This document shows, one piece after another, positions 23,316 to 33,547 of a stretch of DNA of 43,753 bases. The notes under the pieces are model-generated. The model had not been told where the DNA came from, searched no databases, and was given only the letters and a program-made list of their open reading frames with translations. A program made the translations under genes and the position numbers. Every line of letters begins with the position of its first letter. Within the stretch, counting starts at the first letter, position 1. Source of the DNA: Bacteroidales bacterium (GTDB lineage Bacteria; Bacteroidota; Bacteroidia; Bacteroidales; Paludibacteraceae); the NCBI GenBank assembly GCA_015654525.1, contig JAATGT010000290.1, positions 1 through 43,753 of the forward strand, given 5' to 3'.

Positions 23316-24092
23316 ATGAAGAACATATACAAAACTATCTTACTTAAAAGAGAAGCAAATCACAAAATGTTTGCAGTGTTACTTGACCCTGATCAATGCC
23401 GGGGAAGTATTTTGTCAAGTACTATAGCCGCGCTGAAATCGAATGCTCCCGATTTTATTTTTGTAGGAGGAAGTCATGCGGTGACACCTGTAGATTCACT
23501 GATAGAATTACTTAAAGAAGAAGTAAATTCAACTGTTATTTTATTTCCGGGGAATGCATCACAATTCAGTACCAAAGCAGATGCCTTACTGTATTTGTCT
23601 CTTTTATCTGGTCGTAATGCAGAATTTTTGATTGGACAACACGTAACTTCGTCGGTTGCCATAAAAAAATCAAACATTGAAGTTATTCCTACAGGTTATT
23701 TATTGATTGACGGCGGAAAACCAAGTTCAGTGGAATATATCAGCAACACGCGCCCTATTCCACGCGACAAAAATGAAATTGCGCTGTCTACTGCTGTTGC
23801 AGCTGAATTACTCGGCATGCGCATGGTTTATCTGGAAGCCGGAAGTGGTGCAAGCACAGTTGTACCTGCCGAGATGATTAAGTATGTAAAACATGGGTTA
23901 TCACTTCCGCTTATTGTAGGAGGAGGTATTAAAACAACAGAACAATTGATCGCTGCTTTTGATGCAGGAGCAGACCTTGTAGTGGTTGGTAATGTCTTTG
24001 AAACAAAATCGGAATTGATTTCCGAATTCGTAACATGTGCAAAATCCTATCAGGCAATTGCTGAACGCGAATTTTCGGAGACTGAAGACTAA
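23316..24092 (+). CDS. Geranylgeranylglyceryl/heptaprenylglyceryl phosphate synthase (PcrB-type)
   Basis: 258 residues, TIM-barrel. It joins a prenyl diphosphate to sn-glycerol-1-phosphate by an ether bond. Motifs: FAVLLDPDQ at the first strand, FIFVGGSHAV, a VYLEAGSGAS loop, and the phosphate-binding LIVGGGIKTTEQL and ADLVVVGNVFE. This group occurs in archaea and in several Bacteroidota; the biological role of the product in bacteria is poorly known. The chain length of the prenyl substrate cannot be decided by eye. It starts 15 bases after the PPTase stop and ends the gldE-gldD-PPTase run. Confidence 0.9.
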   Translation: MKNIYKTILLKREANHKMFAVLLDPDQCRGSILSSTIAALKSNAPDFIFVGGSHAVTPVDSLIELLKEEVNSTVILFPGNASQFSTKADALLYLSLLSGRNAEFLIGQHVTSSVAIKKSNIEVIPTGYLLIDGGKPSSVEYISNTRPIPRDKNEIALSTAVAAELLGMRMVYLEAGSGASTVVPAEMIKYVKHGLSLPLIVGGGIKTTEQLIAAFDAGADLVVVGNVFETKSELISEFVTCAKSYQAIAEREFSETED

Positions 24093-24117
24093 ACGGAAGT
24101 TTAGGCCCTGAAATAGA

Positions 24118-25344
24118 TTATCGCAATTTATTCTGAACAAAATGGGGTCCGGCAATTCGGGTAAAAAGTATAAACGAAAGACATACTGCAAACGCTCCCA
24201 TAAGAAAAGCGAGCGACAAACCACCTGTGGTATCGGCCAATCGACCTCCTAACACCAAACCGGCACCAACACCAATATCCCAACTGGTCAAATAAGTTGA
24301 ATTGGCCGTTGCACGCCGGTTGTTTGGAGCCAGATTGACAAACAAGGTATTGAAAGCAGGGAACAACATGCCGTAACCAACCCCAAGCACTATTGCTACC
24401 AAGTAAAACAATAACGTAACCAACGAAACAGAATAAGCAGATACAGCCAGACGATTCAATCCGGACAATGTAAAGAAGGCAAGGACACAAATCAGAATTC
24501 CCCACGTTATCACTTTTACAAGTTTACCCCTGTCTACCATTTTGCCAGCAAACATACGCGAACCAATCAGACCCGCTGCCATCAGCGAAAAGAAAATTCC
24601 CATCCCTGCTTTAATTCCCAACTCCCGGCCATAAATAGCTACATAGGTAGTGAGCATTCCATACGGGATGGCTAACAAAAACAAACTGGAACCTGCTTTA
24701 AGCCCTTTAAGCAGAAAAAAACGGTCGAAAACGATCGGTTGCTTCACGGTTTTATCCACTTTTTTATTCGATTTGACGGTTGATGCAACAATAAATCCAA
24801 CGAGTCCGCTACCGATAGCCATATAAAAAATAATATCGTAGGAATAATAATCGTGCATAAACAAACTAATCATTGGACCCATGGCCATGGCAATATTATT
24901 GGCTACACCAAAATAGCCCAGGCCTTCTCCCCGACGGGAAGCCGGCATAATATCAACTATCAGACTACTTCCGGCTGTACTTACCACCCCATATGCCAAT
25001 CCATGTAAAATACGAATGAACAAAAACATAGAGATAAAAGATGCCAGGGGATAACCTATAAATGTAAGCGAGAAAAGCCCGTAAGCCAGTAAATAAATAG
25101 GTTTGCGGTTGAACATATCCAGAACAAATCCGGCAATCGGGCGTACAATTAAGGCCACCAACGTATAGCAGGATAAAATTATACCCACCATAGATTTAGT
25201 AGAATGAAACCGGTCTATCAAATAAAGAGGTAGAATGGGAAGCAAGAGATAAAAGGCAAAAAAGAGCAAAAAGTTACCCGCGCAAGCACTGATAAAACTT
25301 TGTGTCCAAAGTTTATCTTTTGATGAAATAAGGGTTGATTCCAT
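24118..25344 (-). CDS. MFS transporter
   Basis: 408 residues, about twelve membrane segments. The first half has the MFS loop 2-3 signature region (RPIAGFVLDMFNRKPIYLLAYGLFS) and IMPASRRGEGLGYFGVANNIAMAMGP, typical of drug/metabolite exporters. A long basic linker (STVKSNKKVDKTVKQP) separates the halves. Substrate unknown; export is more likely than uptake by the motif pattern. ATG at 25344. It is convergent with the GGGP synthase gene, with only 25 bases between stops and no visible terminator. Confidence 0.87.
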   Translation of the reverse strand: MESTLISSKDKLWTQSFISACAGNFLLFFAFYLLLPILPLYLIDRFHSTKSMVGIILSCYTLVALIVRPIAGFVLDMFNRKPIYLLAYGLFSLTFIGYPLASFISMFLFIRILHGLAYGVVSTAGSSLIVDIMPASRRGEGLGYFGVANNIAMAMGPMISLFMHDYYSYDIIFYMAIGSGLVGFIVASTVKSNKKVDKTVKQPIVFDRFFLLKGLKAGSSLFLLAIPYGMLTTYVAIYGRELGIKAGMGIFFSLMAAGLIGSRMFAGKMVDRGKLVKVITWGILICVLAFFTLSGLNRLAVSAYSVSLVTLLFYLVAIVLGVGYGMLFPAFNTLFVNLAPNNRRATANSTYLTSWDIGVGAGLVLGGRLADTTGGLSLAFLMGAFAVCLSFILFTRIAGPHFVQNKLR

Positions 25345-25459
25345 AAAAGCTATTCAAATAAACAATTAAAACCAATAATAGTATATTCTTGATTTTCAAA
25401 CACATTTCAGAAATTCTTATCCCATCAAAACAGGACAGAAGTGAAGCTCATCAAGTACC

Positions 25460-25489
25460 AAAATCAGGGCATTTTCGAATGCTGATTTT
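25460..25489. terminator. Hairpin with UUCG-type loop between DUF2148 and MFS genes
   Basis: AAAATCA-GG-GCATT-TTCG-AATGC-TGATTTT: a 12-bp stem with a two-base bulge and a TTCG loop. It lies 38 bases past the stop of the minus-strand DUF2148 gene. It lacks a long T tail, so it is a weak terminator or a processing/stability hairpin. Confidence 0.45.
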
Positions 25490-25526
25490 AGATTCACATA
25501 TCAAATTGAGGTTTGTCTACAAACTC

Positions 25527-26087
25527 TTATTCTGTAATAGAGTTTGTATTGGGTCTTTTGGAAATACGATCAAAAAAAGGATTCTTCGAAGAGGAGCTAA
25601 TCGGAATACCATAAATATTACTGCAACCTGGTAAGAGATCCAACTCCTGTACCACTCTGCCTACTGAGAACATCACACGACTATCCACCCTATGATCGGC
25701 AGCTACCGAACAGGCCGAGCCGATAGCAATACCCACATCCACCGTGTTTAGTGCACAGGGAATGTCGGGATGCGTCATTTTTTCAAAGCAAGTATCGAAA
25801 CCGCAATATCCACAGTTCAATCCATGAACCTTTTGTTTAGTACCTATAAGGATAATAGCCCCGGCATGCAATATATTTTCGGCATCGCGGGTTATAAACT
25901 TAAAACCTGTTTTCTGACTATATGCAAGCATTGCTTTAGACAAATAATCAATAGTATCCCCGGTTACCATAGCCACTTCTATAATGTCAAAACCTTTTCC
26001 CTTTGGAGCTGTGCGGGCAGCAGTCATCATTTCGTCAGCCACCTGCAATAAGCGTTCGTGACGTGTATCTCGTTCGTTGATCAGCAT
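25527..26087 (-). CDS. DUF2148 ferredoxin-like domain protein
   Basis: 186 residues, cytoplasmic. Cysteines in GLNCGYCGFDTC (Cys92, 95, 100) with further Cys at 111 (DIPCALN) and 126 (GSACSVAADH) fit a possible iron-sulfur site as in the DUF2148 family. The N-terminus (AARTAPKGKGFDIIEVAMV) recalls nitroreductase-like entries. A redox role is likely, partner unknown. ATG at 26087. It follows the inositol-phosphatase-family gene on the same strand at a distance of 163 bases. Confidence 0.85.
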   Translation of the reverse strand: MLINERDTRHERLLQVADEMMTAARTAPKGKGFDIIEVAMVTGDTIDYLSKAMLAYSQKTGFKFITRDAENILHAGAIILIGTKQKVHGLNCGYCGFDTCFEKMTHPDIPCALNTVDVGIAIGSACSVAADHRVDSRVMFSVGRVVQELDLLPGCSNIYGIPISSSSKNPFFDRISKRPNTNSITE

Positions 26088-26250
26088 AAATATTATCCTT
26101 TTATAGTGCCTGACGGCTTAATTATCATATAGCAACCAGTGGTTTAAGCCTGCTTGCAGCGTTATTTTTTATTGTTATTACAACCCGACAAGGGCGATAA
26201 AGTCGCTCTGTGGTATATTCCAAAACAGTTTGTCGAAGTTTAGGGGCAGT

Positions 26251-27024
26251 TTATTTAATAGGGAGAGTCAATAATCCATTTGAGGCCACAATTTCTTTAC
26301 CAAAAAGATAATTGTCCCCACCTTTATAATCAGTAACAACTCCACCAGCTTCTTTTACAATAATTGCTCCGGCAGCCACATCCCAGGGTTTGAGATCATA
26401 CTCCCAAAATACATCAAACCGTCCGCATGCCACATAAGCTAAATCGGTAGCAGCCGATCCTAGTCTGCGAACACCACGTGCATTGGTCATGGTCCATTTC
26501 AGCAATTCGATATATTCATCCATCCGACTAAAATCGGAATATGGAAAGCCGGTTGCCAACAAAGCATTATGCATATCGTTGCGTGTAGAAACCTGAATCG
26601 GTTGGTTATTCAGATATGCTCCGCCATCTTTCCATGCATAAAAACACTCCTGACGTCCTACTTCATATACCACACCCAACACCAATTCGTCTCCATCCAG
26701 CAAACCGATACTTACGGCATAAATTGGTACTCCCTGAATATAGTTTGTAGTACCATCCAATGGGTCAATCACCCAATTAAAACGTTCACCCCGTTTGGAA
26801 CAGGTTCCTTCTTCAGCAATAAAACCCGACTCAGGCAAAACAACCTGCAAAGCGGCAATAATACGTTTTTCCGATTCTTTATCCACATAACTTACCAGGT
26901 CATGCAATCCTTTAAATTCTATTTTCGAAGAATCAAATCCAACACGTTCTTCAGCCATAAATTTTCCTGTAGAGCGAGCCACATCACAAGCAAAAAGACA
27001 AAGTTCTTTATATGTCGGTATCAT
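26251..27024 (-). CDS. Inositol monophosphatase family protein
   Basis: 257 residues, cytoplasmic Mg-dependent phosphatase. All family motifs are present: FIAEEG (Glu71, Glu72), WVIDPLDGTTNY (Asp87, Asp90) and the C-terminal WEYDLKPWDVAAG with the third metal Asp. It hydrolyses inositol-1-phosphate or a related sugar phosphate; some members act on PAP or fructose-1,6-bisphosphate, so substrate is open. ATG at 27024. A good minus-strand promoter (TTG-N20-TAACTTTG) lies just upstream. Confidence 0.9.
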   Translation of the reverse strand: MIPTYKELCLFACDVARSTGKFMAEERVGFDSSKIEFKGLHDLVSYVDKESEKRIIAALQVVLPESGFIAEEGTCSKRGERFNWVIDPLDGTTNYIQGVPIYAVSIGLLDGDELVLGVVYEVGRQECFYAWKDGGAYLNNQPIQVSTRNDMHNALLATGFPYSDFSRMDEYIELLKWTMTNARGVRRLGSAATDLAYVACGRFDVFWEYDLKPWDVAAGAIIVKEAGGVVTDYKGGDNYLFGKEIVASNGLLTLPIK

Positions 27025-27401
27025 AATTATCTGTTTATTAATACGAATGCAAAGTTAGAGTTTTCCAGTCCAACTGGCAAGAAAAAAGAGAAGAATATAA
27101 GCCGGCAACCAGCATTAATATTGAGAACCAGCGAAAAGGATCAACGCTCCCCGAGCTGACTCAATAGATATGAAAACAACGGACAAAATCATGTTTAATT
27201 CATTTTTTCGCTTTATTATCATAATCTTTATTAATAAATACGGCAAGGAATGTTTATAACTTATATTTTTGTTTTTTATAAATACAAATTTGAATTCATA
27301 GGTAACTACACTTCTGAATTTCAATCATTTTTTTGTTTAAACAATAGTAGAAAGGGAAAAAAAAATTATCAATTTTATATATTAATTAAAACCATCGTAA
27401 A
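27025..27401. other. Divergent intergenic region upstream of the M16 peptidase
   Basis: 377 bases. The left end holds the promoter of the minus-strand phosphatase. A TATTTTTG box at 27264-27271 might serve the plus-strand peptidase but is 130 bases away and lacks a -33. The 69-residue minus ORF at 27115-27324 is not convincing. Nothing else seen. Confidence 0.6.
27050..27080 (-). promoter_or_regulatory. Promoter of the inositol monophosphatase-family gene
   Basis: On the minus strand, TTG (27080-27078), 20 bases, then TAACTTTG (27057-27050). Both Bacteroidota elements are present at normal spacing, and the ATG is 25 bases downstream. Confidence 0.6.
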
Positions 27402-30110
27402 ATGAAAAAAATCTTTCTTCTGTGTTTTGCTTTCATGGTTGTTACACTGAGCAATGCACAAACTTGTAATTTTGAGACCTCTGTGGAAGGGGTGAAGGCT
27501 TACAGCCTTCCGAATGGGCTGAAGGTGCTTTTAGCACATGATCAATCTCAGTCGAATGTAATTGTGAACATTGTTTATGGTGTAGGCTCGCGTCACGAAG
27601 GTTACGGCGAATCAGGAATGGCTCACCTGATTGAACACATGTTATTCAAGCGCTCCGCCAGATTTACGGACATCAAAAAGGCTATTGCCGACAAAGGAGC
27701 TTCTGCTAATGGAACAACCTATTATGACCGAACAAATTATTACGAAATTCTGCCTGCTACCGATGAAAACCTTAAGTGGGCATTAGACATGGAAGCTGAC
27801 AGAATGGTTACCTCCGCCATCTTACAATCTGACCTGGATAAAGAATTCTCGGTTGTGAGAAACGAATTCGAAATCGGCGAAAACAATCCGGCTTCTATAC
27901 TGGAAGAACGAATAGTGTCCACAGGTTTCTTATGGCATAATTATGGAAAATCAACCATCGGAAGCAAAGAAGATATTGAAAGGGTAAAAGCAGACCGGTT
28001 AAAGAAATTCTACCAGAAATATTATCAACCTAACAATGCTACCCTGATTGTGGGCGGAAAGTTTGACGAAAAACAAACGCTTAAATGGATTGAAGAATAC
28101 TTTGCATCCATACCAAAATCTGTTGTCCCCATCGAACAAACCTACACCGTTGAACCCCCTCAGGATGGAGAACGTTCTGTTGAACTCAGACGCAATGGAG
28201 ACATTCAATATATGGCTATGATGTATCACACACCAAGCGTACCCGACAAAGATTATGCTGCTAATGATGCCTTGATTTCAATCCTGACAAACAATCCTTC
28301 GGGACCCTTATATAAAGCATTGGTAGACACGAAGCTTTCAAGTTCCATTTACGGCTATGCGCCAACACTAAAAGATCCGGGGTTCAGCTATTTTGCCTGC
28401 GAAGTACCCAAAGATAAAGATATAAATGCTGCTCAGGAAGCCTTTCTGTCGACAATGAATAAAGTACCTGAAATGACTTTTACCGAAGCAGATCTAACCA
28501 GAGCTAAAAATGAGTTAATAAAAAACATTGAAAACACATTCAACAAAACCATTAATTTTACTATTACTCTGACAGAATATATTGGTGCCGGCGATTGGCG
28601 TTTATTCTTTCTGTATCGCGACAATGTGGAGAAACTAACTTTGGCCGACATACAGAATGCAGCAAAGAAATATTACCTGACCACCAACAGAACTTGGGGT
28701 AAATTTATTCCAGACAGTAAAACTCAACGGACAAAGGTGGAAGAAATCAATGATATATCTTCGCTGGTAAATAACTACAAAGGAAAAACAATGGATCCTG
28801 CTGCAGGCAAATTTGACGCCTCCGTAGAGAACATTCTGAAACTATCGGAAGAAGGTAAACTTGCTTCCGGAGGGAAATACCTCCTGCTAAACAAGCCAAC
28901 CAAAGGAGACAAAGTTGAAGGAAGTATACTTATGAGAGTAGGAAGCGAATCTACCTTGAGCAACAAATCGTTGATTGCAGCACTTACAGCCAGAATGCTA
29001 AAGACCGGTACACTCACAAGATCAAAAGAAGAGATTAATGATTTGTTGAATAAATATAAAACCAACTTAAACTTATATGCCAGCGTAAACGCTGTATCAA
29101 TTAACATCAGCAGTGATAAAGCAAACCTGAAAGATGCTACCGACCTTATAAATGACATCCTACGTCATCCATCATTCAACGCCAGCGAATTTGAAAAAGT
29201 AAAACTGGAACTAAAATCGGAACTGGAAACGTATAAAAATGATCCGCAAATGGTAGCGAGCGAAAAAGTTACGAATTTGAGTTCAAAATATCCGAAAACA
29301 CATCCGTACTACGAAGCTACTACTGATGAAACGCTGGCAGAACTCAGTACTGTAAAACTGGAAGATATAAAAAATTTCTTCCAAAACTTTCACGGAGGCG
29401 TAAATACGTACTCGGTGTTTATTGGCAATGTAGATAAACAAGTTGCTTTGAATTTCCTGAACAACACATTCGACGGATGGACACCAAAAATAGCTTACAA
29501 AAGAATCCCGACACAATATTTCGATGTAAAAAGCCAGACACAAACCGTTCAGATAAACGACAAGACAAACGCTGCTGTTATGGGAAATCTAAATCTGAAG
29601 ATCGGTGAAGAAAATCCGGACTATCCGGCCGTAGAAATGGCGAATGAATTGTTGGGTGGAGGTGCATTTTTATCATCCCGAATTCCTCAACGTTTGCGCG
29701 AAGCTGAAGGTATGAGTTATGGTGCCGGATCATATACGAACGGAAATTCTATTGACCAAACAGGAAGCTGGGGAGTTTATGCATTCTTCAATCCGATTTA
29801 TAAGGACAAAATGGATAATGCACTTCGGGAAGAAATCAAAAAAGCCATCGATAAAGGATTCTCCAAGGAAGAATATGATAGCTCGCTGAAATCGTGGCTT
29901 CAAGGTCGTCAAACAAGTTTGAGCATGGATAACTTTTTATCTTATCAACTCAGAAAATATCTGGAATTAGGCAAAACAATAAAAGCTTATTCCGATTATG
30001 AAAACAAAGTAAAAGCGTTGGACGTAAATAAAGTAAATGCCGCTATCAAAAAATATTTCGATTTGAATAGACTTGTTTTAGTGTATGCCGGCGATTTCAC
30101 AAAGAAATAA
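27402..30110 (+). CDS. M16 family (pitrilysin/insulinase-like) zinc peptidase
   Basis: 902 residues with a signal peptide (about 1-19, LSNAQ). The inverted zinc motif HLIEH is at residues 75-79 (MAHLIEHMLFK), and downstream acidic residues (VVRNEFEIGENNP, about 148-160) supply the distal Glu. Two M16 halves are present: the active one at about 30-460, and an inactive one at about 490-900 lacking HxxEH but with the R/Y pair region (LREAEGMSYGAGSY). It degrades peptides in the periplasm. The single-chain two-domain form is usual in Bacteroidota. A strong terminator follows the stop. Confidence 0.92.
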   Translation: MKKIFLLCFAFMVVTLSNAQTCNFETSVEGVKAYSLPNGLKVLLAHDQSQSNVIVNIVYGVGSRHEGYGESGMAHLIEHMLFKRSARFTDIKKAIADKGASANGTTYYDRTNYYEILPATDENLKWALDMEADRMVTSAILQSDLDKEFSVVRNEFEIGENNPASILEERIVSTGFLWHNYGKSTIGSKEDIERVKADRLKKFYQKYYQPNNATLIVGGKFDEKQTLKWIEEYFASIPKSVVPIEQTYTVEPPQDGERSVELRRNGDIQYMAMMYHTPSVPDKDYAANDALISILTNNPSGPLYKALVDTKLSSSIYGYAPTLKDPGFSYFACEVPKDKDINAAQEAFLSTMNKVPEMTFTEADLTRAKNELIKNIENTFNKTINFTITLTEYIGAGDWRLFFLYRDNVEKLTLADIQNAAKKYYLTTNRTWGKFIPDSKTQRTKVEEINDISSLVNNYKGKTMDPAAGKFDASVENILKLSEEGKLASGGKYLLLNKPTKGDKVEGSILMRVGSESTLSNKSLIAALTARMLKTGTLTRSKEEINDLLNKYKTNLNLYASVNAVSINISSDKANLKDATDLINDILRHPSFNASEFEKVKLELKSELETYKNDPQMVASEKVTNLSSKYPKTHPYYEATTDETLAELSTVKLEDIKNFFQNFHGGVNTYSVFIGNVDKQVALNFLNNTFDGWTPKIAYKRIPTQYFDVKSQTQTVQINDKTNAAVMGNLNLKIGEENPDYPAVEMANELLGGGAFLSSRIPQRLREAEGMSYGAGSYTNGNSIDQTGSWGVYAFFNPIYKDKMDNALREEIKKAIDKGFSKEEYDSSLKSWLQGRQTSLSMDNFLSYQLRKYLELGKTIKAYSDYENKVKALDVNKVNAAIKKYFDLNRLVLVYAGDFTKK

Positions 30111-30130
30111 TCCAGGCAAATAAGCAGTAT

Positions 30131-30170
30131 AAAAAAAGACCGATCTAAAATTTCAGATCGGTCTTTTTTT
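30131..30170. terminator. Bidirectional terminator between M16 peptidase and valS
   Basis: A perfect 16-bp stem AAAAAAAGACCGATCT / AGATCGGTCTTTTTTT with an 8-base loop. T runs occur at both ends on the respective strands, so it can end the convergent peptidase and valS transcripts. Confidence 0.92.
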
Positions 30171-30202
30171 ATTTCTCACATCCAGAGAATATGGTAATGG
30201 AA

Positions 30203-32818
30203 TTATTTTTTCAAAGCTGCAATTCCTTCTTTCAACGAAGCTATTTTACTTTCGGCATCCGCTTTTTTCTTGCGTTCGGCTTCCACCACTTCTGGTTTAG
30301 CATTTGCCACAAATCGTTCGTTGCCCAATTTTTTCATAACCGATTCTATAAAACCTTCGTAATACTTGATCTCGGATTCCATCTTGGTGATTTCTTCTTC
30401 CACATTAATCAGGCTTCCCATAGGAATAGAAAACTCGGTGGTTCCAACCAGGAACGAAATAGAACCGGCCGCTTTATCGGTAACACTTTCAATCGTTTCC
30501 AAATTCCCTAGTTTGGATATCACAGCATTGAAGTCTGTTTTATGATCACCAATTATCTGCAAACTCAGACTTTCTTTGTTTGGTATATTTTTTTGCAAAC
30601 GAACCGAACGTATGCCTGCTATAACTTCTTTGGCATATTCAAATTTCACAATCAAAGCCTCATCAACAGCAAGAGCTTTGGGTTGCAACTGCACCATGAT
30701 ACTTTCGCCATCTTTGCGGTCTTCCAAAGCTTGCCACAATTCTTCGGTAATAAACGGCATAAACGGATGAAGCACTTTTAGCAATGAATCGAAGAAACCA
30801 AGAGTTGCTTCGTAGGTTGTACGATCAATAGGTTGCTGATATGCCGGTTTTGCCATTTCCAGATACCACGATGAGAATTCATCCCAGAACAATTTATAAA
30901 CTGCCATCAATGCTTCCGACAAACGGTATTTTGAAAACAGATCATCAATTTCAATCAATGTTTTGTTGAGCTGTGCATCAAACCATTTTACCGCCATACG
31001 GGCCGATTCGGGTTGCTCAATGTCGGCAACTTCCCAACCTTTTACTAATCGGAAAGCATTCCAGATTTTATTGTTGAAATTTCGCCCTTGTTCGCAAAGA
31101 CTGTCATCGTAAGGCAAATCATTTCCGGCTGGCGAAGTAAGTAACATCCCTAAACGGACAGCATCGGCACCAAAGTGAGCTATCAAATCCAATGGATCGG
31201 GAGAATTACCCAACGACTTCGACATCTTACGCCCTAACTTATCGCGAACGATACCAGTGAGGTATACATTTTTAAAAGGCATCTCACCCTTATATTCATA
31301 TCCGGCAATGATCATACGTGCCACCCAGAAGAATAAGATTTCAGGAGCAGTTACCAAGTCATTGGTGGGATAGTAATAGTTGATTTCTTCGTTTTCTGGA
31401 TTATTGATACCATCAAAAACCGAGATGGGCCATAACCAAGAGGAAAACCAGGTATCAAGCACGTCGTCATCCTGACGTAAATCGTCTATAGTCAATGGAT
31501 AGTTGACCATCTTTAATGCTTTTTCGTAAGCTTCTTCTTTTGAAAGTGCCACAACAAAACCTCCCTGCGGCAAGAAATAAGCCGGAATGCGATGTCCCCA
31601 CCAAAGCTGACGTGAAATACACCAATCCTTCACATTTTCCATCCAGTGGCGGTAGGTGTTTTTAAATTTAGCCGGATAAAGTTTAATATCATCTTCCATT
31701 ACCGCTTTCAATGCCGGCTTAGCAAGCTCTTCCATTTTCAGAAACCATTGCATCGAAAGCTTTGGTTCAATAACAGCATCGGTACGTTCCGAGAAACCAA
31801 CCTTGTTGGTATATACTTCCACTTTTTCGAGCAAACCAGCTGCTTCCAAATCCTTCTCTATTTGCTTCCGAACATCAAAGCGATCCATTCCGGCATATTG
31901 CAGTCCGTGAGCATTCAGCGTTCCGTTATCATTAAAAATATCAATCGTTTCCAGGTTGTATTTTTCGCCTAGCATATAGTCATTTACATCATGCGCTGGA
32001 GTAACTTTTAAAAAGCCGGTTCCAAACTCAACGTCTACGTATTCATCTTCAATAATGGGAACAACACGATTTACAATAGGCACAATCACCTTTTTACCCT
32101 TCAACGAAGCTGTTTTTTCATCTGTTGGATTGATACAAACAGCCACATCACCAAAAATTGTTTCGGGACGGGTGGTTGCAACCACAGCATAACCATCTTC
32201 TCCCTCTATTTTATATTTAATATAATAAAGTTTACCGTTTACTTCTTTGTGAATCACCTCTTCGTCCGACAAAGCTGTCAACGCTTTCGGATCCCAGTTT
32301 ACCATGCGTACACCGCGATAAATCAATCCTTTTTCATATAAATCAGCAAATACCTTCAACACACTTTCCGAACGCGTCTCATCCATGGTAAAAGCCGTAC
32401 GATCCCAGTCGCACGAAGCACCAAGCTTCTTTAGCTGTTCCAAAATGATTCCACCGTGTTTATGCGTCCAGTCCCAGGCATGACCCAAAAACTCATCACG
32501 TGTCAGGTCTGTTTTCTTTATTCCTTCGGCAGCCAGTTTTCCAACCACTTTTGCTTCGGTAGCAATGGAAGCATGATCCGTCCCCGGTACCCAACAAGCG
32601 TTCTTACCCTGCATACGTGCACGACGAACAAGAACATCCTGAATGGTATTATTGAGCATATGTCCCATATGCAACACACCGGTTACATTGGGTGGAGGGA
32701 TAACAATAGTATAAGGTTCGCGACCATCAGGCTTTGAACTAAAAAATCCTTTATCCAGCCAATATTGATACCACTTTGATTCGATGTCTGTTGGGTTGTA
32801 CTTACTTGCGAGTTCCAT
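30203..32818 (-). CDS. valS: Valyl-tRNA synthetase
   Basis: 871 residues, class Ia synthetase that charges tRNA-Val. The HIGH motif appears as HMGHM (about 50-54) after PPPNVTGVL. The editing domain includes [19 protein letters not shown] is exact in [19 protein letters not shown]-terminal coiled-coil arm ([28 protein letters not shown]) ends the protein, as in ValRS. Length and domain order are normal. ATG at 32818. A TATCTTTG box on the minus strand (32926-32933) lies 108 bases upstream. Confidence 0.97.
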   Translation of the reverse strand: MELASKYNPTDIESKWYQYWLDKGFFSSKPDGREPYTIVIPPPNVTGVLHMGHMLNNTIQDVLVRRARMQGKNACWVPGTDHASIATEAKVVGKLAAEGIKKTDLTRDEFLGHAWDWTHKHGGIILEQLKKLGASCDWDRTAFTMDETRSESVLKVFADLYEKGLIYRGVRMVNWDPKALTALSDEEVIHKEVNGKLYYIKYKIEGEDGYAVVATTRPETIFGDVAVCINPTDEKTASLKGKKVIVPIVNRVVPIIEDEYVDVEFGTGFLKVTPAHDVNDYMLGEKYNLETIDIFNDNGTLNAHGLQYAGMDRFDVRKQIEKDLEAAGLLEKVEVYTNKVGFSERTDAVIEPKLSMQWFLKMEELAKPALKAVMEDDIKLYPAKFKNTYRHWMENVKDWCISRQLWWGHRIPAYFLPQGGFVVALSKEEAYEKALKMVNYPLTIDDLRQDDDVLDTWFSSWLWPISVFDGINNPENEEINYYYPTNDLVTAPEILFFWVARMIIAGYEYKGEMPFKNVYLTGIVRDKLGRKMSKSLGNSPDPLDLIAHFGADAVRLGMLLTSPAGNDLPYDDSLCEQGRNFNNKIWNAFRLVKGWEVADIEQPESARMAVKWFDAQLNKTLIEIDDLFSKYRLSEALMAVYKLFWDEFSSWYLEMAKPAYQQPIDRTTYEATLGFFDSLLKVLHPFMPFITEELWQALEDRKDGESIMVQLQPKALAVDEALIVKFEYAKEVIAGIRSVRLQKNIPNKESLSLQIIGDHKTDFNAVISKLGNLETIESVTDKAAGSISFLVGTTEFSIPMGSLINVEEEITKMESEIKYYEGFIESVMKKLGNERFVANAKPEVVEAERKKKADAESKIASLKEGIAALKK

Positions 32819-32925
32819 CTTATAATTGTTGATTTACAAATTTACGATTTATGATTGTATTGAAAAACACAATCAATTCTTCTTCAGGGCTATAAAAACT
32901 TCCTGTTCTGAAATTTTCAAGACTG

Positions 32926-32975
32926 CAAAGATAAATAAAAATGAGGGTATTAGAAAATAAAAATATTTATCTTTG
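32926..32975. promoter_or_regulatory. Divergent -7 boxes for valS and ridA
   Basis: A minus-strand TATCTTTG (32933-32926) points to valS and a plus-strand TATCTTTG (32968-32975) points to ridA. They are 34 bases apart. The ridA box is 26 bases before its ATG. No clear TTG at -33 for either. Confidence 0.5.
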
Positions 32976-33001
32976 TGGTCAAATTATTAAGAACAAAAAT
33001 C

Positions 33002-33379
33002 ATGAAAAGAATTATCAATTCGAAAAACGCTCCGGCTGCTATCGGACCATATAGCCAGGCTGTTGAAGCAAACGGAACTTTGTATATTTCCGGGCAACTG
33101 CCAATCAATCCCAGTGTTGGAAAAATTGAAGCAACAGACATCGCATCACAAACCGAACAATCATTTGCCAACATCCATGCCATACTAACAGAAGCGGGTT
33201 ATTCTTTCAGTGATGTAGTAAAGTCCACTGTATTCTTAGCTGATATTGCTGATTTTGCAGAGATGAACGAAGTTTACAAAAAATATTACCAAACCGAATG
33301 TCCTGCTCGTTCGGCATTTGCAGTTAAAGCCCTGCCAATGGGTGCACTGGTTGAAATTGAAACAATCGCTGCAAAATAA
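33002..33379 (+). CDS. ridA: RidA family reactive intermediate/imine deaminase
   Basis: The ORF track starts at 32975, inside the promoter box; the ATG at 33002 is correct and gives 125 residues. The protein hydrolyses enamine/imine intermediates such as 2-aminoacrylate. Family motifs are present: NAPAAIGPYSQAV at the N-terminus, LYISGQLPINP, and ECPARSAFAVKALPMGALVEIE with the key Arg (103) and Glu (118 or 120). It acts as a cytoplasmic trimer. Divergent from valS. Confidence 0.94.
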   Translation: MKRIINSKNAPAAIGPYSQAVEANGTLYISGQLPINPSVGKIEATDIASQTEQSFANIHAILTEAGYSFSDVVKSTVFLADIADFAEMNEVYKKYYQTECPARSAFAVKALPMGALVEIETIAAK

Positions 33380-33384
33380 TATGA

Positions 33385-33546
33385 TTTTGATATGATGATG
33401 TGGGGATGTAATGATGTGGGGATGTGATAATGTGTTTATTTGAAAATTCAAGAGCGTTGTTGTATAACAATTTAGTGATATGACAATTAATGATCAATAT
33501 CCTTTAATACCATATCACTACATCATCATATCATCACATCAATAAA
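33385..33546. repeat. GATGATGTGGGGATG repeat with inverted counterpart between ridA and fmt
   Basis: Two 15-bp direct copies of ATGATGTGGGGATGT (33395-33409, 33411-33425) lie after ridA. The far side (33505-33546) holds CACTACATCATCATATCATCACATC, the approximate reverse complement, so the whole region is an imperfect palindrome between convergent genes. It may work as a terminator. Confidence 0.6.
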
Positions 33547-33547
33547 A

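Noticed and set aside
22683-24092. Part of a natural-product cluster (PPTase plus prenyl enzyme)
   Set aside because: No synthase, carrier protein or tailoring genes are near. The neighbours are gldE/gldD and an MFS gene, so housekeeping roles are more likely.
27115-27324. 69-residue minus-strand ORF upstream of the M16 peptidase
   Set aside because: AT-rich gap, no ribosome site and no recognisable domain.
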